From Clostridiaceae bacterium (GTDB lineage Bacteria; Bacillota; Clostridia; Saccharofermentanales; Saccharofermentanaceae): a DNA stretch of 64,000 bases. A program made the translations under genes and the position numbers. Each line of letters starts with the position of its first letter. Position 1 is the stretch's first letter. Of this stretch, positions 1 to 9,496 are shown piece after piece. A model generated the notes under the pieces. It did no database searches, had not been told where the DNA came from, and was given only the letters and a program-made list of their open reading frames with translations. The stretch covers positions 62,001-126,000 of the forward strand of contig JAAYCT010000008.1 in NCBI GenBank assembly GCA_012729635.1. The letters are read 5' to 3'.

Positions 1-153
1 GCGCAATAATCAACAAAAAAGGGCGGTCCTGGTGAAAGACTAATTTATGTGATGCTCGTGTAATAATCCAAATGCAAGGAGGTGTCGGGAGGTACATTTA
101 AACATTCACTCAAAGGAACAGCCAAAGGCAAATCGAAGAAAGGTGGATCTAAC

Positions 154-657
154 ATGAAAAAGGTAGTATCACTCGTTTTAGTGTTTTTAATGATGTCAAC
201 TGTTGTTATAGGAACGAATTCATCAGTAAGTGCAACGCCGGAGAGTGTCATCCAATACTACAGAACAAAAATCATCACGTATGCTACAGGTGCAATAGGC
301 GCGGATTATGCAGAAGAAGGGGAAACGCGCTTTGGTCCGAATACATACGACTGTAGTGGATTGGCATACAAAGCATATATTGGCATAAACATACCAAGTA
401 GCACTGCTGCTGCTCAAGCATATTACCAAGTAGTCACAATGAAAAAATCTACACCATATGCAAATCGAAGATATGGGGACTTAATCTTCTATGACTTATA
501 CAAGAATAACAATAACAGATACCATGATATCGATCACGTTGCAATCTGCGCAGGCAACGGTTACATTATTGATGCGGGTAGCCCTGGAGTTACTAAACGC
601 TTGGATACACATTTTAATTCGTCGAGTGTTACTGAAACAGCCGTACCGCTATATTAG
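154..657 (+). CDS. Secreted NlpC/P60-family cysteine peptidase
   Basis: Predicted secreted cell-wall hydrolase of the NlpC/P60 family (cysteine endopeptidases that cut peptidoglycan stem peptides), 167 aa. Residues 1-27 form a signal peptide (MKK, hydrophobic stretch, likely cut after SVSA). The mature part is a single catalytic domain with the family hallmarks: DCSGL with the catalytic Cys67, GDLIFYD around 109-114, and DHVAIC with His128. There is no separate wall-binding domain, so it is a minimal enzyme. I chose ATG 154 rather than the in-frame GTG at 82 because AAAGGTGG lies just upstream of 154 and the signal peptide starts there. The gene is AT-rich compared with the region after 3.9 kb, like the two lipoprotein genes that follow. 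Family assignment is firm; the substrate is not known. Confidence 0.85.
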   Translation: MKKVVSLVLVFLMMSTVVIGTNSSVSATPESVIQYYRTKIITYATGAIGADYAEEGETRFGPNTYDCSGLAYKAYIGINIPSSTAAAQAYYQVVTMKKSTPYANRRYGDLIFYDLYKNNNNRYHDIDHVAICAGNGYIIDAGSPGVTKRLDTHFNSSSVTETAVPLY

Positions 658-707
658 ACAAAAACGCATTTATTTTTTCGTTTTCTTTCCATGGAGGATT
701 ATTACAC

Positions 708-3044
708 GTGCATCACCAATATACACCGGGAGGGTTTACTCATAGCTTCCGAATCGTTTGGATTTCGCTTTTCCTTGTTTTTGCATTGGGAATTACACTC
801 CTGATCGGGTGCGAATCAGAAACAATAGTAGTCACCCAACCAACGGAAACTGCGCAACAATCGGGCTCGACACAGCCATTGATATCCGCCCCCTTTTTTA
901 CGGTTTATGAATTTGATGTTGATGAGGGCGAAAGCAAAACGATATTAGGAGATGATTTCTGCTGCGCATTAAGCATTTCCTTTTCAGAGGAATACTTGGC
1001 AGGACTCAAGCGATTTGAAGAAAGCAGCGATCAGCTTTATGTTTCGGATGGATCAGGGAATCCGATCTATCCTGACTATATGCTTACTATATACAATTAT
1101 ACCGGCGAATTACTGACAAAAATTTATTTAAGCGATTCGACATCCTCTGCTTTTCGACCACTTCTTGCTTTAGCCGGAAATGGAGATATTTCTGTGCTTA
1201 GCACATGTATCGATTGGGAAAAAGGCAACGTACTGGGCACGATATCTGTTTATGACACGAATGGAGATCGAAAGTCTTACATTGCCAATCTTCCCCTTGA
1301 ACAGCAGATGGCTTTTCTAACCGATTTTTGCGTTGATAATGCCGGTAATTATTATATAGCGGGAGAAAACATGGATGGCAAACGATTGGTTGCGATCATG
1401 TCATCATCCGGGAATTTGCTCGAAATGTATCCGGTGGGTGATGTTGATCCGGAAATCATACTCCCCTCATCCGATGGTTTATATGTCGTTTCCAGATCGT
1501 ACAGCGATGGCGACTTCACAAGCTTGATTACTCCTTTCTCTTCCAATCATTCCGGCTTTGGCGAAGAGATTGTTTTACCGGATTTTTTTGATGACTGTAA
1601 CAACATTTTTATAAAAGGCGAATATGTATATGGATCGAACACGATTTCCCTGAAAGCTTTTTCGCTAAAGACCCGGACGATGGAGACTGTGCTTGAGTGG
1701 AATCAAGTCGGTATGTCTTTTTTCCCTGCGTCAGTATTTATAAACAGTAGCGGAGCTGTCGTCGCAACGGGTGCTGAATATGGTACCTCAGAAATTCTGG
1801 TAGCCGTATTGAGTCCTTCTATGACAGATCCGCACGAAGCGATTTCGGAAATTATTGTTGGTGTATACGATGCAGCCTTCGATGACAAATTGATGAACGC
1901 AGTCAAAGTATTTAATCAAAACCACAGCAATTGTCGAATTGTATTGAGGGACTATGCAGAAGAATACCCGTTTAATTCCGATGACTATAAAAAAGATGTT
2001 GTTGAACTCAACCAACAAATGTTTTTTGAATATGCAAGCGGCAACCCACCGGACATTTTTATTGATGTGAACGGCAGTATGGGATTAACTGCTTTGGAAA
2101 CGGACTCCTACCTAATTGACCTATACCCATACATCAAAAACGATCCGGATATAAAACTTGACAATTATTATCAAAACGCACTGTTTAGTTACGCGACAAA
2201 CGGCAAACTATATATGTTTCCTTGCGGTTTTTTTACTCGGTGTTTTTATGGAAATCCCGAGGTTGTCGGCAAAAGCTTTTCTTGGACATTCTCTGATTAT
2301 TATGAGTTAGAAAAGAAACTTGGGTCCGAGATCAAGATTCTCACAAACATTCCGAAGATGGATCTTCTGGAGTGGACACTTGTTATGTCGATGAAAAACT
2401 TTTCAGACTTGAATACCGGCCGCGTTTCCTTTGACTCAGAAGATTTTGCCGATTTGCTGAATTGGGTAGACACATATGGATCGGATGTGGATACCTACGA
2501 AGTCGCTCCTTGGGAGGTAGAAGCAGGAAAACTGGCAATTGATTTGACATGGATTGATTCGCCATTTTTTTATTACATCAATTATTTCACTCAAGGATAT
2601 ATTCCAACTTATATGGGGTATCCCAACAGCACTTCGGATGGACTCCCACTCTTTCCAAACTATGTTTGTGCAATTACAACGGGCTGTGAAAACCCGGATT
2701 TGGCTTGGGACTTCGTTAGCCTTTTCTTGCAAGATGACGTCCAAAGCCGTGTTTCAGAGGGTTTTATCCCGGTCAGTAAAGAAGCCTCGGCAAAGCAAGT
2801 TGAGAATTTTTTATTGGAAAATCAGGAAGACGGATTTGATGTGTCCGTCTTAGACATGGATTTTTGGAATTCGTATTATGATATTCTCGAGAGGGTCGAT
2901 ACACCTCCCAGTGCTGATTATATGATTATCCGTATCGTTATGGAAGAAAGTGCATCTTTTTTTGCCGGACAAAAAACAGTTGCGGAAGTCGTGCCCATTA
3001 TTCAGAACCGGGTTCGGGTATATGTCGATGAGCGCATGAAATAG
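708..3044 (+). CDS. Large lipoprotein with C-terminal extracellular solute-binding domain
   Basis: 778-aa lipoprotein. GTG start with GGAGG at 693-697. Residues 15-34 are hydrophobic and end in a lipobox (LLIGC, lipidated Cys35), followed by a Thr/Gln/Ser-rich linker. Residues about 55-375 contain repeated strand-rich segments of the type seen in beta-propellers (for example DFCVDNAGNYYIAGENMDG). From about residue 380 the protein turns into a family-1-like solute-binding protein: VFNQNHSNCRI, then NPPDIFIDVNG, a Tyr/Trp-rich ligand-cleft region, and a C-terminal CENPDLAWDFVSLFL segment typical of sugar-binding proteins of ABC importers. No permease or ATPase gene is nearby, so it may work as a sensor or with a distant transporter. 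The fused N-terminal domain is inferred from pattern only. Confidence 0.7.
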   Translation: MHHQYTPGGFTHSFRIVWISLFLVFALGITLLIGCESETIVVTQPTETAQQSGSTQPLISAPFFTVYEFDVDEGESKTILGDDFCCALSISFSEEYLAGLKRFEESSDQLYVSDGSGNPIYPDYMLTIYNYTGELLTKIYLSDSTSSAFRPLLALAGNGDISVLSTCIDWEKGNVLGTISVYDTNGDRKSYIANLPLEQQMAFLTDFCVDNAGNYYIAGENMDGKRLVAIMSSSGNLLEMYPVGDVDPEIILPSSDGLYVVSRSYSDGDFTSLITPFSSNHSGFGEEIVLPDFFDDCNNIFIKGEYVYGSNTISLKAFSLKTRTMETVLEWNQVGMSFFPASVFINSSGAVVATGAEYGTSEILVAVLSPSMTDPHEAISEIIVGVYDAAFDDKLMNAVKVFNQNHSNCRIVLRDYAEEYPFNSDDYKKDVVELNQQMFFEYASGNPPDIFIDVNGSMGLTALETDSYLIDLYPYIKNDPDIKLDNYYQNALFSYATNGKLYMFPCGFFTRCFYGNPEVVGKSFSWTFSDYYELEKKLGSEIKILTNIPKMDLLEWTLVMSMKNFSDLNTGRVSFDSEDFADLLNWVDTYGSDVDTYEVAPWEVEAGKLAIDLTWIDSPFFYYINYFTQGYIPTYMGYPNSTSDGLPLFPNYVCAITTGCENPDLAWDFVSLFLQDDVQSRVSEGFIPVSKEASAKQVENFLLENQEDGFDVSVLDMDFWNSYYDILERVDTPPSADYMIIRIVMEESASFFAGQKTVAEVVPIIQNRVRVYVDERMK

Positions 3045-3053
3045 GAGATCATT

Positions 3054-3710
3054 ATGAAAAACAAGCGTTTATGTATATTATTGTGTGCGATCACGTTAGC
3101 GGGATTCTGTATTTCATGCTCAAATACGACGGAAACTTCTGTTTCCGGAGAGTCGGAAACAAGCAACTCCATGGTTACGCAGACGGATAATCAAATGACA
3201 TCCATATCGCAAGACAGCACTTTAGTGACTACAGTAGCTTCAATCGAGACAGACATTCATATTATTATTACACCACCCGCCGAGCGGGTTTATCCGATCC
3301 GCAATCAGGATGCTGTGGATATTTTTATTGCCATGGGACTAATCATTAAAGATATAACACCAACGGATGAATTCGCGGAAACCTTTACCGCTGCGTTTGA
3401 TTCGGATTATAAGTACTATTATCGGTATCAGTCTTTCACTGTCGAGGAAAAAGCGATGGAGGAGTTTGAGGCAATTCATACATCAATTTTAGAGGGAGAG
3501 ACGGATGAACCGTTCGAGGGAACATGCGAAATTACCGATAAAGGTGAATACAAAATATTGGTCAGTAGCGGAAACTATGGTGGGCAATCTCCAACATATT
3601 GGGTTGCGATACTCGCAGACAAAGCGTTAGTCAGCGGATGGGTTTTCAGCACGGATGAATTGGACAAACAAATGATTAATAATTACTTTGTCGGACTGGG
3701 ATATATGTAG
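3054..3710 (+). CDS. Putative lipoprotein of unknown function
   Basis: 218 aa, starting 9 nt after the solute-binding lipoprotein and probably co-transcribed with it. The N-terminus (MKNKR, then a hydrophobic run to CISC, Cys22) looks like a lipoprotein signal, although Cys at the -3 position of the lipobox is unusual. Residues about 25-75 are a Ser/Thr-rich linker of the sort that tethers a domain to the membrane. The remainder (about 80-218) is a compact acidic domain with aromatic clusters such as YKYYYRYQSF and ends in a hydrophobic YFVGLGYM. I do not recognise the family. Its pairing suggests a partner role with the upstream lipoprotein. Confidence 0.6.
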   Translation: MKNKRLCILLCAITLAGFCISCSNTTETSVSGESETSNSMVTQTDNQMTSISQDSTLVTTVASIETDIHIIITPPAERVYPIRNQDAVDIFIAMGLIIKDITPTDEFAETFTAAFDSDYKYYYRYQSFTVEEKAMEEFEAIHTSILEGETDEPFEGTCEITDKGEYKILVSSGNYGGQSPTYWVAILADKALVSGWVFSTDELDKQMINNYFVGLGYM

Positions 3711-3910
3711 AAAGTTGTGTTGTGCAATCCGCTTTCGGAGTCGGTAGTATGAGGATCACGATCGAAAAGCACCGCCGGCGACTGCATCGTTTCGATTCGA
3801 CGCCCGAAAAGCTTCTTGCATCCGACCGGCTTTTGTCAAGACATTTCCGACCGTTCCCGGGCATTTTTTTGATATTCGGGGCTTTTCGGGAAAACATGAA
3901 AGTTTTTTGT

Positions 3911-4324
3911 CTATTCTTCGTTAATCTTGGCAATCGAGAGAATCAGGGTGTTCGGTATCGGCTCCTGTCCTTGTGCAAGCAAGTCATACCGCAGGACGGC
4001 TTGACCCAAACCGTCTTCGGGAATGCTCAGCACATGCGTGAAGATCTCGATCTCAAAATGTCCCTCCGGAGTCCGCAGTTCCCCGCGTGTCTTGACCCCC
4101 GAACAAAAGGTCATCTGCGAAATATGATCGCAAAAGCGCTCCACCTCCAAAATGCCCGTCTGCGTGTCATATACCAAAGAATACTTGGCTCCGATCGACT
4201 CGTCCTCACCGGCCGGCTGAATCCAGGAAATCAAACGCTTCCCGTTTTCAAACGCGTACTCTCCGATTCCGCTCCCACTCGGACCCTCGGAAAAGTCACT
4301 GGCGATCCGAACACTGATTTTCAT
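3911..4324 (-). CDS. DUF1934 (YwiB-like) beta-barrel protein
   Basis: 137 aa with the pattern of the DUF1934/YwiB family, small calycin-like proteins of Bacillota whose role is not established. Supporting features are an early KYSLVYD strand after a Gly-rich turn, a central segment on MTFCSGVKTRGELRTPEGHFEI, and a C-terminal LRYDLLAQGQEPIPNTLILSI strand pair. The start codon overlaps the stop of murI by 4 nt (ATGA at 4321-4324), so translation is probably coupled to murI. The 200 bp between this stop and the convergent lipoprotein gene hold no gene; I found no clean terminator there. Confidence 0.65.
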   Translation of the reverse strand: MKISVRIASDFSEGPSGSGIGEYAFENGKRLISWIQPAGEDESIGAKYSLVYDTQTGILEVERFCDHISQMTFCSGVKTRGELRTPEGHFEIEIFTHVLSIPEDGLGQAVLRYDLLAQGQEPIPNTLILSIAKINEE

Positions 4325-5223
4325 GGCTTCACCCCTTCCGAAAAAGACTCCGCCGAAACAAATCTCGTACCGGAAGGCTTTCCGCCTCCGAGAAACGGCC
4401 CGGCCCGGTGTTCAAACATTTCCGGATCGTCGCTGGTAAAAAACTGATAGCTTATCGTGCCGGTCTCCGATCGGCTCAACCCCGTTTCGAAAAGCGTCTG
4501 CCTCACTTTTTGTGCCACACTCGCACCGGAATCCACCAGGATTGTCTCCGGCCCCATCACTTCTCCGATTATTTTTCCGAGAAGCGGATAATGCGTACAG
4601 CCGAGAACCAAAACGTCCGCTCCCGCTTCGCGGATGTCCGACAGATATTCTTCCGCGATCATTTTTGTGGCGGGATGATTCCAGTACCCCTCCTCCGCAA
4701 GCGAGACAAACAACGGGCAGGCAACCGGCAGGACCGAAAGATTACGCAATGCCTCCCGATTTTCCCCAACGGCAATCATTCGATCGGCCGCCTCGCGGAT
4801 GGCCGACTCATAAAGGCCGCTGGTTACGGTCGCGCGCGTCGCGCTGATTCCGATGATCCCGTTTCTCGTCAACGCGGCCGCCTGTTCTGCGCCGGGGGAA
4901 ATCACTTCGATGACCGGAACGCCCGCCTGACGGCGCACCTCGTCTCCGGCGTGCGCACTGGCGGAGTTGCAGGCAATGACGATCATCTTCACATTCCGGC
5001 TCAAAAGAAATCGCATGTTTTGAAGCGAAAACTGAACGATGTTATCGTGAGATTTCGTTCCGTAGGGATAACGGCCGCTGTCACCGAAATACACGGTCGA
5101 TTCATTCGGAAGTGCCTTCCATATTTCACGCAGGACGGTCAGTCCGCCGATCCCCGAATCGAAAATACCGATCGGTCGGTTTCGCGGATCCGACTCGGCA
5201 GAGAAATTTTGATTCCCGGACAT
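4321..5223 (-). CDS. murI: Glutamate racemase
   Basis: Interconverts L- and D-glutamate to supply D-Glu for peptidoglycan precursors in the cytoplasm. The family signature RPIGIFDSGIGGLTV is at 16-30, with the acidic catalytic-site Asp22. The two catalytic cysteines are in VIACNSASA (Cys85) and VLGCTHYPLL (Cys209, followed by His211). The common form of the first motif is ACNTAS; here it is ACNSAS. The 300-aa length from ATG 5223 is only slightly longer than usual. That start is supported by AAGGAG at 5231-5236, seven bases upstream, whereas an upstream in-frame ATG at 5295 would add 24 atypical residues. It is the first gene of a two-gene operon with the DUF1934 gene. Confidence 0.95.
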   Translation of the reverse strand: MSGNQNFSAESDPRNRPIGIFDSGIGGLTVLREIWKALPNESTVYFGDSGRYPYGTKSHDNIVQFSLQNMRFLLSRNVKMIVIACNSASAHAGDEVRRQAGVPVIEVISPGAEQAAALTRNGIIGISATRATVTSGLYESAIREAADRMIAVGENREALRNLSVLPVACPLFVSLAEEGYWNHPATKMIAEEYLSDIREAGADVLVLGCTHYPLLGKIIGEVMGPETILVDSGASVAQKVRQTLFETGLSRSETGTISYQFFTSDDPEMFEHRAGPFLGGGKPSGTRFVSAESFSEGVKP

Positions 5224-5258
5224 TCCGATACTCCTTGAAAAGAAAATTCTACTTGTAC

Positions 5259-5267
5259 ATTTTACCA
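5259..5267 (-). promoter_or_regulatory. Candidate extended -10 promoter of murI
   Basis: On the minus strand this reads TGGTAAAAT, an extended -10 (TGn plus a 5/6 match to TATAAT), about 35 bases before the murI start. I see no good -35 at 17 bases, which is common for extended -10 promoters. Confidence 0.4.
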
Positions 5268-5478
5268 GTTTTACGTCTCCATAGAAACAATTCATAAAAC
5301 AGGCTTTTCCCCTGTCTTGCGGGCGGCGCGGATACCGGCAAAACCGGCGAAGAGCCGAAACATCGCGGCGCGCTTTATTTACGATAATCGCCTTTGTCTT
5401 TTTTTCCGCCGCCGGATTTGGTAGTATAAGCCTGCGCCGATGGCCCGGTGACGGGCAGGCGAGACGGAGGATCCGATC

Positions 5479-6456
5479 ATGAGAAGTTTCATCGTTCCGC
5501 CCGATTCCCCGGGGAAAAAATTAGTTCGCACCGCGCTTGCGGCTTTTCCCGCATTAAAGGCACCCGATCTCTATCGCGCTTTGAGAGCTCGTGACATCAA
5601 GGTGAACGGAAAACGAGTGTCGGCCGATGTCGCTTTGTCTCCGGGCGATGTCGTGGATCTGTGGCTCCCGGATTCCAGTTTTTCGGATCCGGCTCCGACG
5701 GTATCGAAGGTCTATGACGATTACCGCGTCGTTTTCGAGACCGATCACCTTCTTCTGATCAACAAACGACCGGGACTGGCGGTTCATCCCGGCAAAGGAG
5801 AGACCGGAAATACCCTGATCGACATCATCCGAAAGGACAAGCGCAACGACCGGATCGACCTGTGTCATCGGATCGATATGAACACCGGCGGTCTGGTTCT
5901 TCTTTCCAAAAGCAAGGATGCCCTGGAACACGCGCTGCGTCTTTTTAAGGAGGATCGGCTGATCAAGCGGTATCGTTGCCTGGTCCGCGGTGTCCCGGAC
6001 GGGGGAACGCCCTGCGTCTGTAAGGACGACACCCTGATGACCGAGCTTCGGGCTTTTTTGGAAAAGCCCGCGCGCGGTAATGTTTTTATTCATGACGAAC
6101 CCGGTCCGGATGATCTTCCGATCATCACCCGTTACCGCGTTCTGAACCGGTACGCGGGCATGGGTCCCGAAGGTGAGGATGTATCCGAGCTGGAGGTCGA
6201 GTTGGTCACCGGCCGGACCCATCAGATCCGGGCTCATATGGCACATATCGGGCATCCGATCCTCGGAGACGGCAATTACGGGCGGAACGTTTACAACCGT
6301 TTTTTTCGGACGGCCGGCGGCGGCTATTTGCGAAGACAGCAGCTTTATGCCTCTTCGCTGATCTTTTCCAGAATCCCTCCCGATAACATGCACCGCTGTC
6401 TTTCCGGTCGGACCTTTTCGATCGAACCGATGTACGACATAAGTATTGAGGAATAA
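5479..6456 (+). CDS. RluA-family pseudouridine synthase
   Basis: Predicted to isomerise uridine to pseudouridine in rRNA or tRNA. 325 aa with the usual order: an N-terminal S4 RNA-binding domain (about 14-60, containing DIKVNGKRVSADVALSPGD) and then the catalytic domain. The catalytic motif is HRIDMNTGGLVLLSKS with the nucleophilic Asp133. The later motif TGRTHQIRAHMAHIGHPILGD is also intact. ATG 5479 is preceded by GGAGG at 5466-5470. The exact target uridine cannot be told from sequence. It is transcribed away from murI, and the 187 bp downstream carry a TATAAT (6544-6549) that may serve the next gene. Confidence 0.9.
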   Translation: MRSFIVPPDSPGKKLVRTALAAFPALKAPDLYRALRARDIKVNGKRVSADVALSPGDVVDLWLPDSSFSDPAPTVSKVYDDYRVVFETDHLLLINKRPGLAVHPGKGETGNTLIDIIRKDKRNDRIDLCHRIDMNTGGLVLLSKSKDALEHALRLFKEDRLIKRYRCLVRGVPDGGTPCVCKDDTLMTELRAFLEKPARGNVFIHDEPGPDDLPIITRYRVLNRYAGMGPEGEDVSELEVELVTGRTHQIRAHMAHIGHPILGDGNYGRNVYNRFFRTAGGGYLRRQQLYASSLIFSRIPPDNMHRCLSGRTFSIEPMYDISIEE

Positions 6457-6643
6457 TCGACCGCAAAAAGGATTCGACTCATGTCCCGACCGGAAATGAA
6501 TCGTTTTACCCGATAAATCCTTTTCGAAATCCGTCTTTTCCGATATAATTGCCGTATGTAATACGCCGCGAACCGGAGCAACGATCCGTTCGCGACCCGA
6601 CTCCGCGTTTGCGGGTCTGAAGGTTTAATGAAGGTCGGTCCGA

Positions 6644-7594
6644 ATGAATGACATTACCTTTGAAATTGTAACGAATACCCCCCTGGTGGAAACCTGCGAT
6701 CATTTTTTCGCGGGCGTCATGAACGGACTTTTGGTCACGGTCGAGCATATCCCCTCCCGCAGTCTTCTGGAAATTCGTTTCGGTGCGACTCGTCTTACGG
6801 ACGATGATCTTACGGATATCTGTCAGGCCTTCAAGGAATATATTGACAGTCGAAAATCCCATTTACAGATTGATGAGAATTCAATCTGCATATTACTTCA
6901 GATAGAAGCAAACTGGCGCTTCCGTTTCTCGCGAATCCTTGAAACGATCGAACGAATCGGCATGGATATGAACATCGAAAGCGGATGCTATCTGTGCGGG
7001 GAAACCCAGGACGATATTCGCCCGTATGAGATCGAATCGCTTCGCGCGTACCTCTGTCCGGCCTGCGCGAAAAGAACGACGGATGATCTTTGCGAGTCCC
7101 TCAAGGAGAAAACGGAAGACAACCGCTTTACGCGTTACGCTTCCTCGGATATCAGCGAAAAGGAACTGTTTTTGCCCGGATCAATCGCCGCTCTGGTCGG
7201 CGCACTCGTGGGAATGATGATTCTATTCCTGCTCGGAATGGTCCCGTTCGGTCTTTTCCCGGCCGGAATCATTCTTTCCTTCTTGATCTTCTTCGCGTAC
7301 CGGAAATTTGCGGGCATCATCAAGGTTCGGGGGCTTCTGATCTGTCTCGGAATGCTGGCCGTTTTTCTGTTTTTCGGACTCTCCATCGTATCCACGCCGC
7401 AGATTGTTTCTTCGATCAACCGCGCATTGGGCCCGGGATCGGTTTCCGTCGGATCCGTTCTGCTGGGCTATATCGGATATCTGAATCACCCGAACGTACC
7501 TTCGCAGGTTTCCACGGATTTTGCGCTCGCCTGCGTGAGTGCGGGTATCACCGCAATCGTTTTTGTTTTTGCATCGACAAGGAAGAACGGTTAG
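6644..7594 (+). CDS. Unknown membrane protein with a zinc-ribbon-like Cys motif
   Basis: 316 aa, family not recognised. Residues 1-105 form a soluble mixed alpha/beta region. Residues about 109-135 carry two CxxC pairs (CYLCGE and LCPAC) about 20 residues apart, which looks like a small zinc ribbon. After an acidic linker (about 140-175) come three or four hydrophobic spans between about 180 and 312. The C-terminus is short and basic. The soluble-ribbon-membrane layout suggests a regulatory or sensory membrane protein, but this is inference. A TATAAT at 6544-6549 could be the -10 of its promoter, with a weak -35. Its stop overlaps the stop of proS tail-to-tail by 4 bp. The ribosome binding site is weak. 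Confidence 0.6.
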   Translation: MNDITFEIVTNTPLVETCDHFFAGVMNGLLVTVEHIPSRSLLEIRFGATRLTDDDLTDICQAFKEYIDSRKSHLQIDENSICILLQIEANWRFRFSRILETIERIGMDMNIESGCYLCGETQDDIRPYEIESLRAYLCPACAKRTTDDLCESLKEKTEDNRFTRYASSDISEKELFLPGSIAALVGALVGMMILFLLGMVPFGLFPAGIILSFLIFFAYRKFAGIIKVRGLLICLGMLAVFLFFGLSIVSTPQIVSSINRALGPGSVSVGSVLLGYIGYLNHPNVPSQVSTDFALACVSAGITAIVFVFASTRKNG

Positions 7595-9294
7595 ATTCTC
7601 CCGATTTCCCGAAGCACTTCGGCAACGGCCTCTTCCGGGGTCTTTTCAACGACGTTTCCGTCCGAACGAAGCTTATATTCGACGATTCCCTCCGGAGCCT
7701 TGCGGCCGACCGTAATCCGAATCGGAATGCCGATCAGATCCGCATCCTTGAATTTAACGCCCGGGCGCTCATCGCGGTCGTCGAGCAGAACCTCGATTCC
7801 GGCTTCCGTCAGTCGGTCATGAAGCTCGGAAGCCGTCGCGTTGATCGTCTCGTCCGTCGAATTGGTCGGCACGATGATCACCGAGTACGGCGCGACCGCC
7901 ATCGGCCAGATGATCCCGTCCTTGTCATAGTGCTGTTCGACGATTGCGGCGAGCGTACGCCCGACCCCGATCCCGTAACAGCCCATAATCATCGGCTTCT
8001 CCTCGCCGTCGCTGTTTAAAAAATTGCATCCGAGCGCTTCGGAATACTTGGTTCCGAGTTTAAAGATATGGCCGACCTCAATTCCTCTGCACATCGAAAG
8101 AGGTTTTCCGCAGGAAGGACACGGGTCACCTTCGACGGCGCACCGGATATCCGCAATACGCGTCGGCGTGAAATCCCGCCCGACGTTTATATTTAAGAAA
8201 TGGTAATCGGTCTCATTGGCACCGATGACAAAGTTTCCCATGCCCGCAATCTCGCTGTCCGCGACGACGGGAATCGGCTCGGCCAGACCGACGGGTCCGG
8301 CGAACCCCACCGCTGCGCCCGTCACGCGCTCAACATCGGCAGACCCCGCCAGAACTGCCTCATTGGCGTCAAAAAGATTCTTGAGCTTGATTTCGTTGAC
8401 CTCCCGGTCTCCGCGAAGCATTACGGCGACGATCTTTCCGTCGATATCGTATAGGAGCGTCTTTGCAAATGCCGTGGGCGGCAAGCCGAGAAAAGCCATC
8501 AGCTCCTCAATCGTTCGGAAGTTCGGGGTATGCACCTTTTCGACCGTCCCGGCCTCGCCGTCAAATCCCCGGACCGCCGGACAGGGTGCCTTTTCCTCGT
8601 TCGCGGCGTATCCGCAGGCGGGACAATACGCAATCGCGTCCTCCCCGACGTCGGACTTCACCATAAACTCCTGAGAGCCCGATCCGCCCATCGCGCCGGA
8701 ATCGGCGTGGACCAGAATATAATCTAATCCGCAACGATCGAAAATCCGGCAGTACGCCTGATACATCGCCTGATAGGATTGATCCAGACCCTTTTCATCC
8801 GCGTCGAAGCTGTAGGCATCCTTCATTACAAACTCGCGGGCGCGCATCACACCGAAGCGCGGTCGCTTCTCGTCCCGGTATTTGTGTTGGATCTGATAAA
8901 GGGTGACCGGAAGCTGACGATACGAACGCACGTTATCGCGCACCGTTTCGGTAAAGGGCTCCTCATGCGTCGGTCCCAGACAAAAACTGCGACCGCTCCG
9001 ATCCTGAAGACGAAACATATCCGGGCCGAATTTTTCCCAGCGTCCGGACGCCATATAAACCTCCGCGGGCAGTACCGCGGGCATAATCAATTCCTGAGCG
9101 CCCGCGCGGTCCATCTCCTCACGGACGATATTTTCCACTTTTCGAAAAGCGCGGTACCCCATCGGCAGGAATGAATAGAAACCCGATGCTACTTTTCGCA
9201 TCAGTCCGGCCCGAAGCATCAGCTGATGAGAAATGATCTCGGCATCGGCGGGAACCTCCCTCTGGGTAGGCATAAATAAAGATGAAACGCGCAT
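7591..9294 (-). CDS. proS: Prolyl-tRNA synthetase (bacterial type with editing insert)
   Basis: Charges tRNA-Pro with proline. 567 aa, the length of the bacterial form with an insertion (INS) editing domain between class II motifs 2 and 3. The N-terminus [18 protein letters not shown] is typical. Motif 2 is in [20 protein letters not shown] and [20 protein letters not shown]. The INS region (about 225-400) contains a [16 protein letters not shown] segment. Motif 3 is [15 protein letters not shown], followed by an anticodon-binding domain. I chose ATG 9294 over the in-frame GTG at 9303 because AAGGAA at 9304-9309 is 9 nt from the ATG but touches the GTG. No T-box leader is visible: the upstream region is short and lacks the AGGGTGGNACCGCG motif. 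Confidence 0.95.
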   Translation of the reverse strand: MRVSSLFMPTQREVPADAEIISHQLMLRAGLMRKVASGFYSFLPMGYRAFRKVENIVREEMDRAGAQELIMPAVLPAEVYMASGRWEKFGPDMFRLQDRSGRSFCLGPTHEEPFTETVRDNVRSYRQLPVTLYQIQHKYRDEKRPRFGVMRAREFVMKDAYSFDADEKGLDQSYQAMYQAYCRIFDRCGLDYILVHADSGAMGGSGSQEFMVKSDVGEDAIAYCPACGYAANEEKAPCPAVRGFDGEAGTVEKVHTPNFRTIEELMAFLGLPPTAFAKTLLYDIDGKIVAVMLRGDREVNEIKLKNLFDANEAVLAGSADVERVTGAAVGFAGPVGLAEPIPVVADSEIAGMGNFVIGANETDYHFLNINVGRDFTPTRIADIRCAVEGDPCPSCGKPLSMCRGIEVGHIFKLGTKYSEALGCNFLNSDGEEKPMIMGCYGIGVGRTLAAIVEQHYDKDGIIWPMAVAPYSVIIVPTNSTDETINATASELHDRLTEAGIEVLLDDRDERPGVKFKDADLIGIPIRITVGRKAPEGIVEYKLRSDGNVVEKTPEEAVAEVLREIGRI

Positions 9295-9332
9295 TTCCGG
9301 CACTTCCTTTTCCGTTGATTTTGAATATTGAA

Positions 9333-9361
9333 AGTATACGTTTTCACTTCTTTGATGTCAA
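9333..9361 (-). promoter_or_regulatory. Strong sigma-A promoter of proS
   Basis: Minus-strand -35 TTGACA (9361-9356, perfect), 17-nt spacer, -10 TATACT (9338-9333, 5/6). It lies about 40 bases before the proS start, leaving a short leader. Confidence 0.75.
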
Positions 9362-9496
9362 CGAAAGTGCCTTTCATAAAGCCGCAAACAACCCGTCCCT
9401 AAGACACATGCGACAGGATATTTTTTCGGGGATGCCGGATAGCATGTCTGCTCACGAATATGATAAACTAAGGAGAGCAAACGATCGAGGTGAACA

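Noticed and set aside
82-153. Longer N-terminus for the NlpC/P60 protein from GTG 82
   Set aside because: It would place a 24-residue Lys/Gly/Ser-rich stretch before the signal peptide; ATG 154 has its own Shine-Dalgarno site.
3711-3910. Bidirectional terminator between convergent genes
   Set aside because: T-runs are present (3866-3872 and 3903-3908) but I could not build a convincing stem next to them.
5554-6393. Open frame antisense to the pseudouridine synthase gene
   Set aside because: No family resemblance; sense strand carries the S4 and catalytic motifs.
9304-9400. T-box leader for proS
   Set aside because: The strong promoter lies only about 40 bp from the start codon and no T-box or terminator hairpin is visible.
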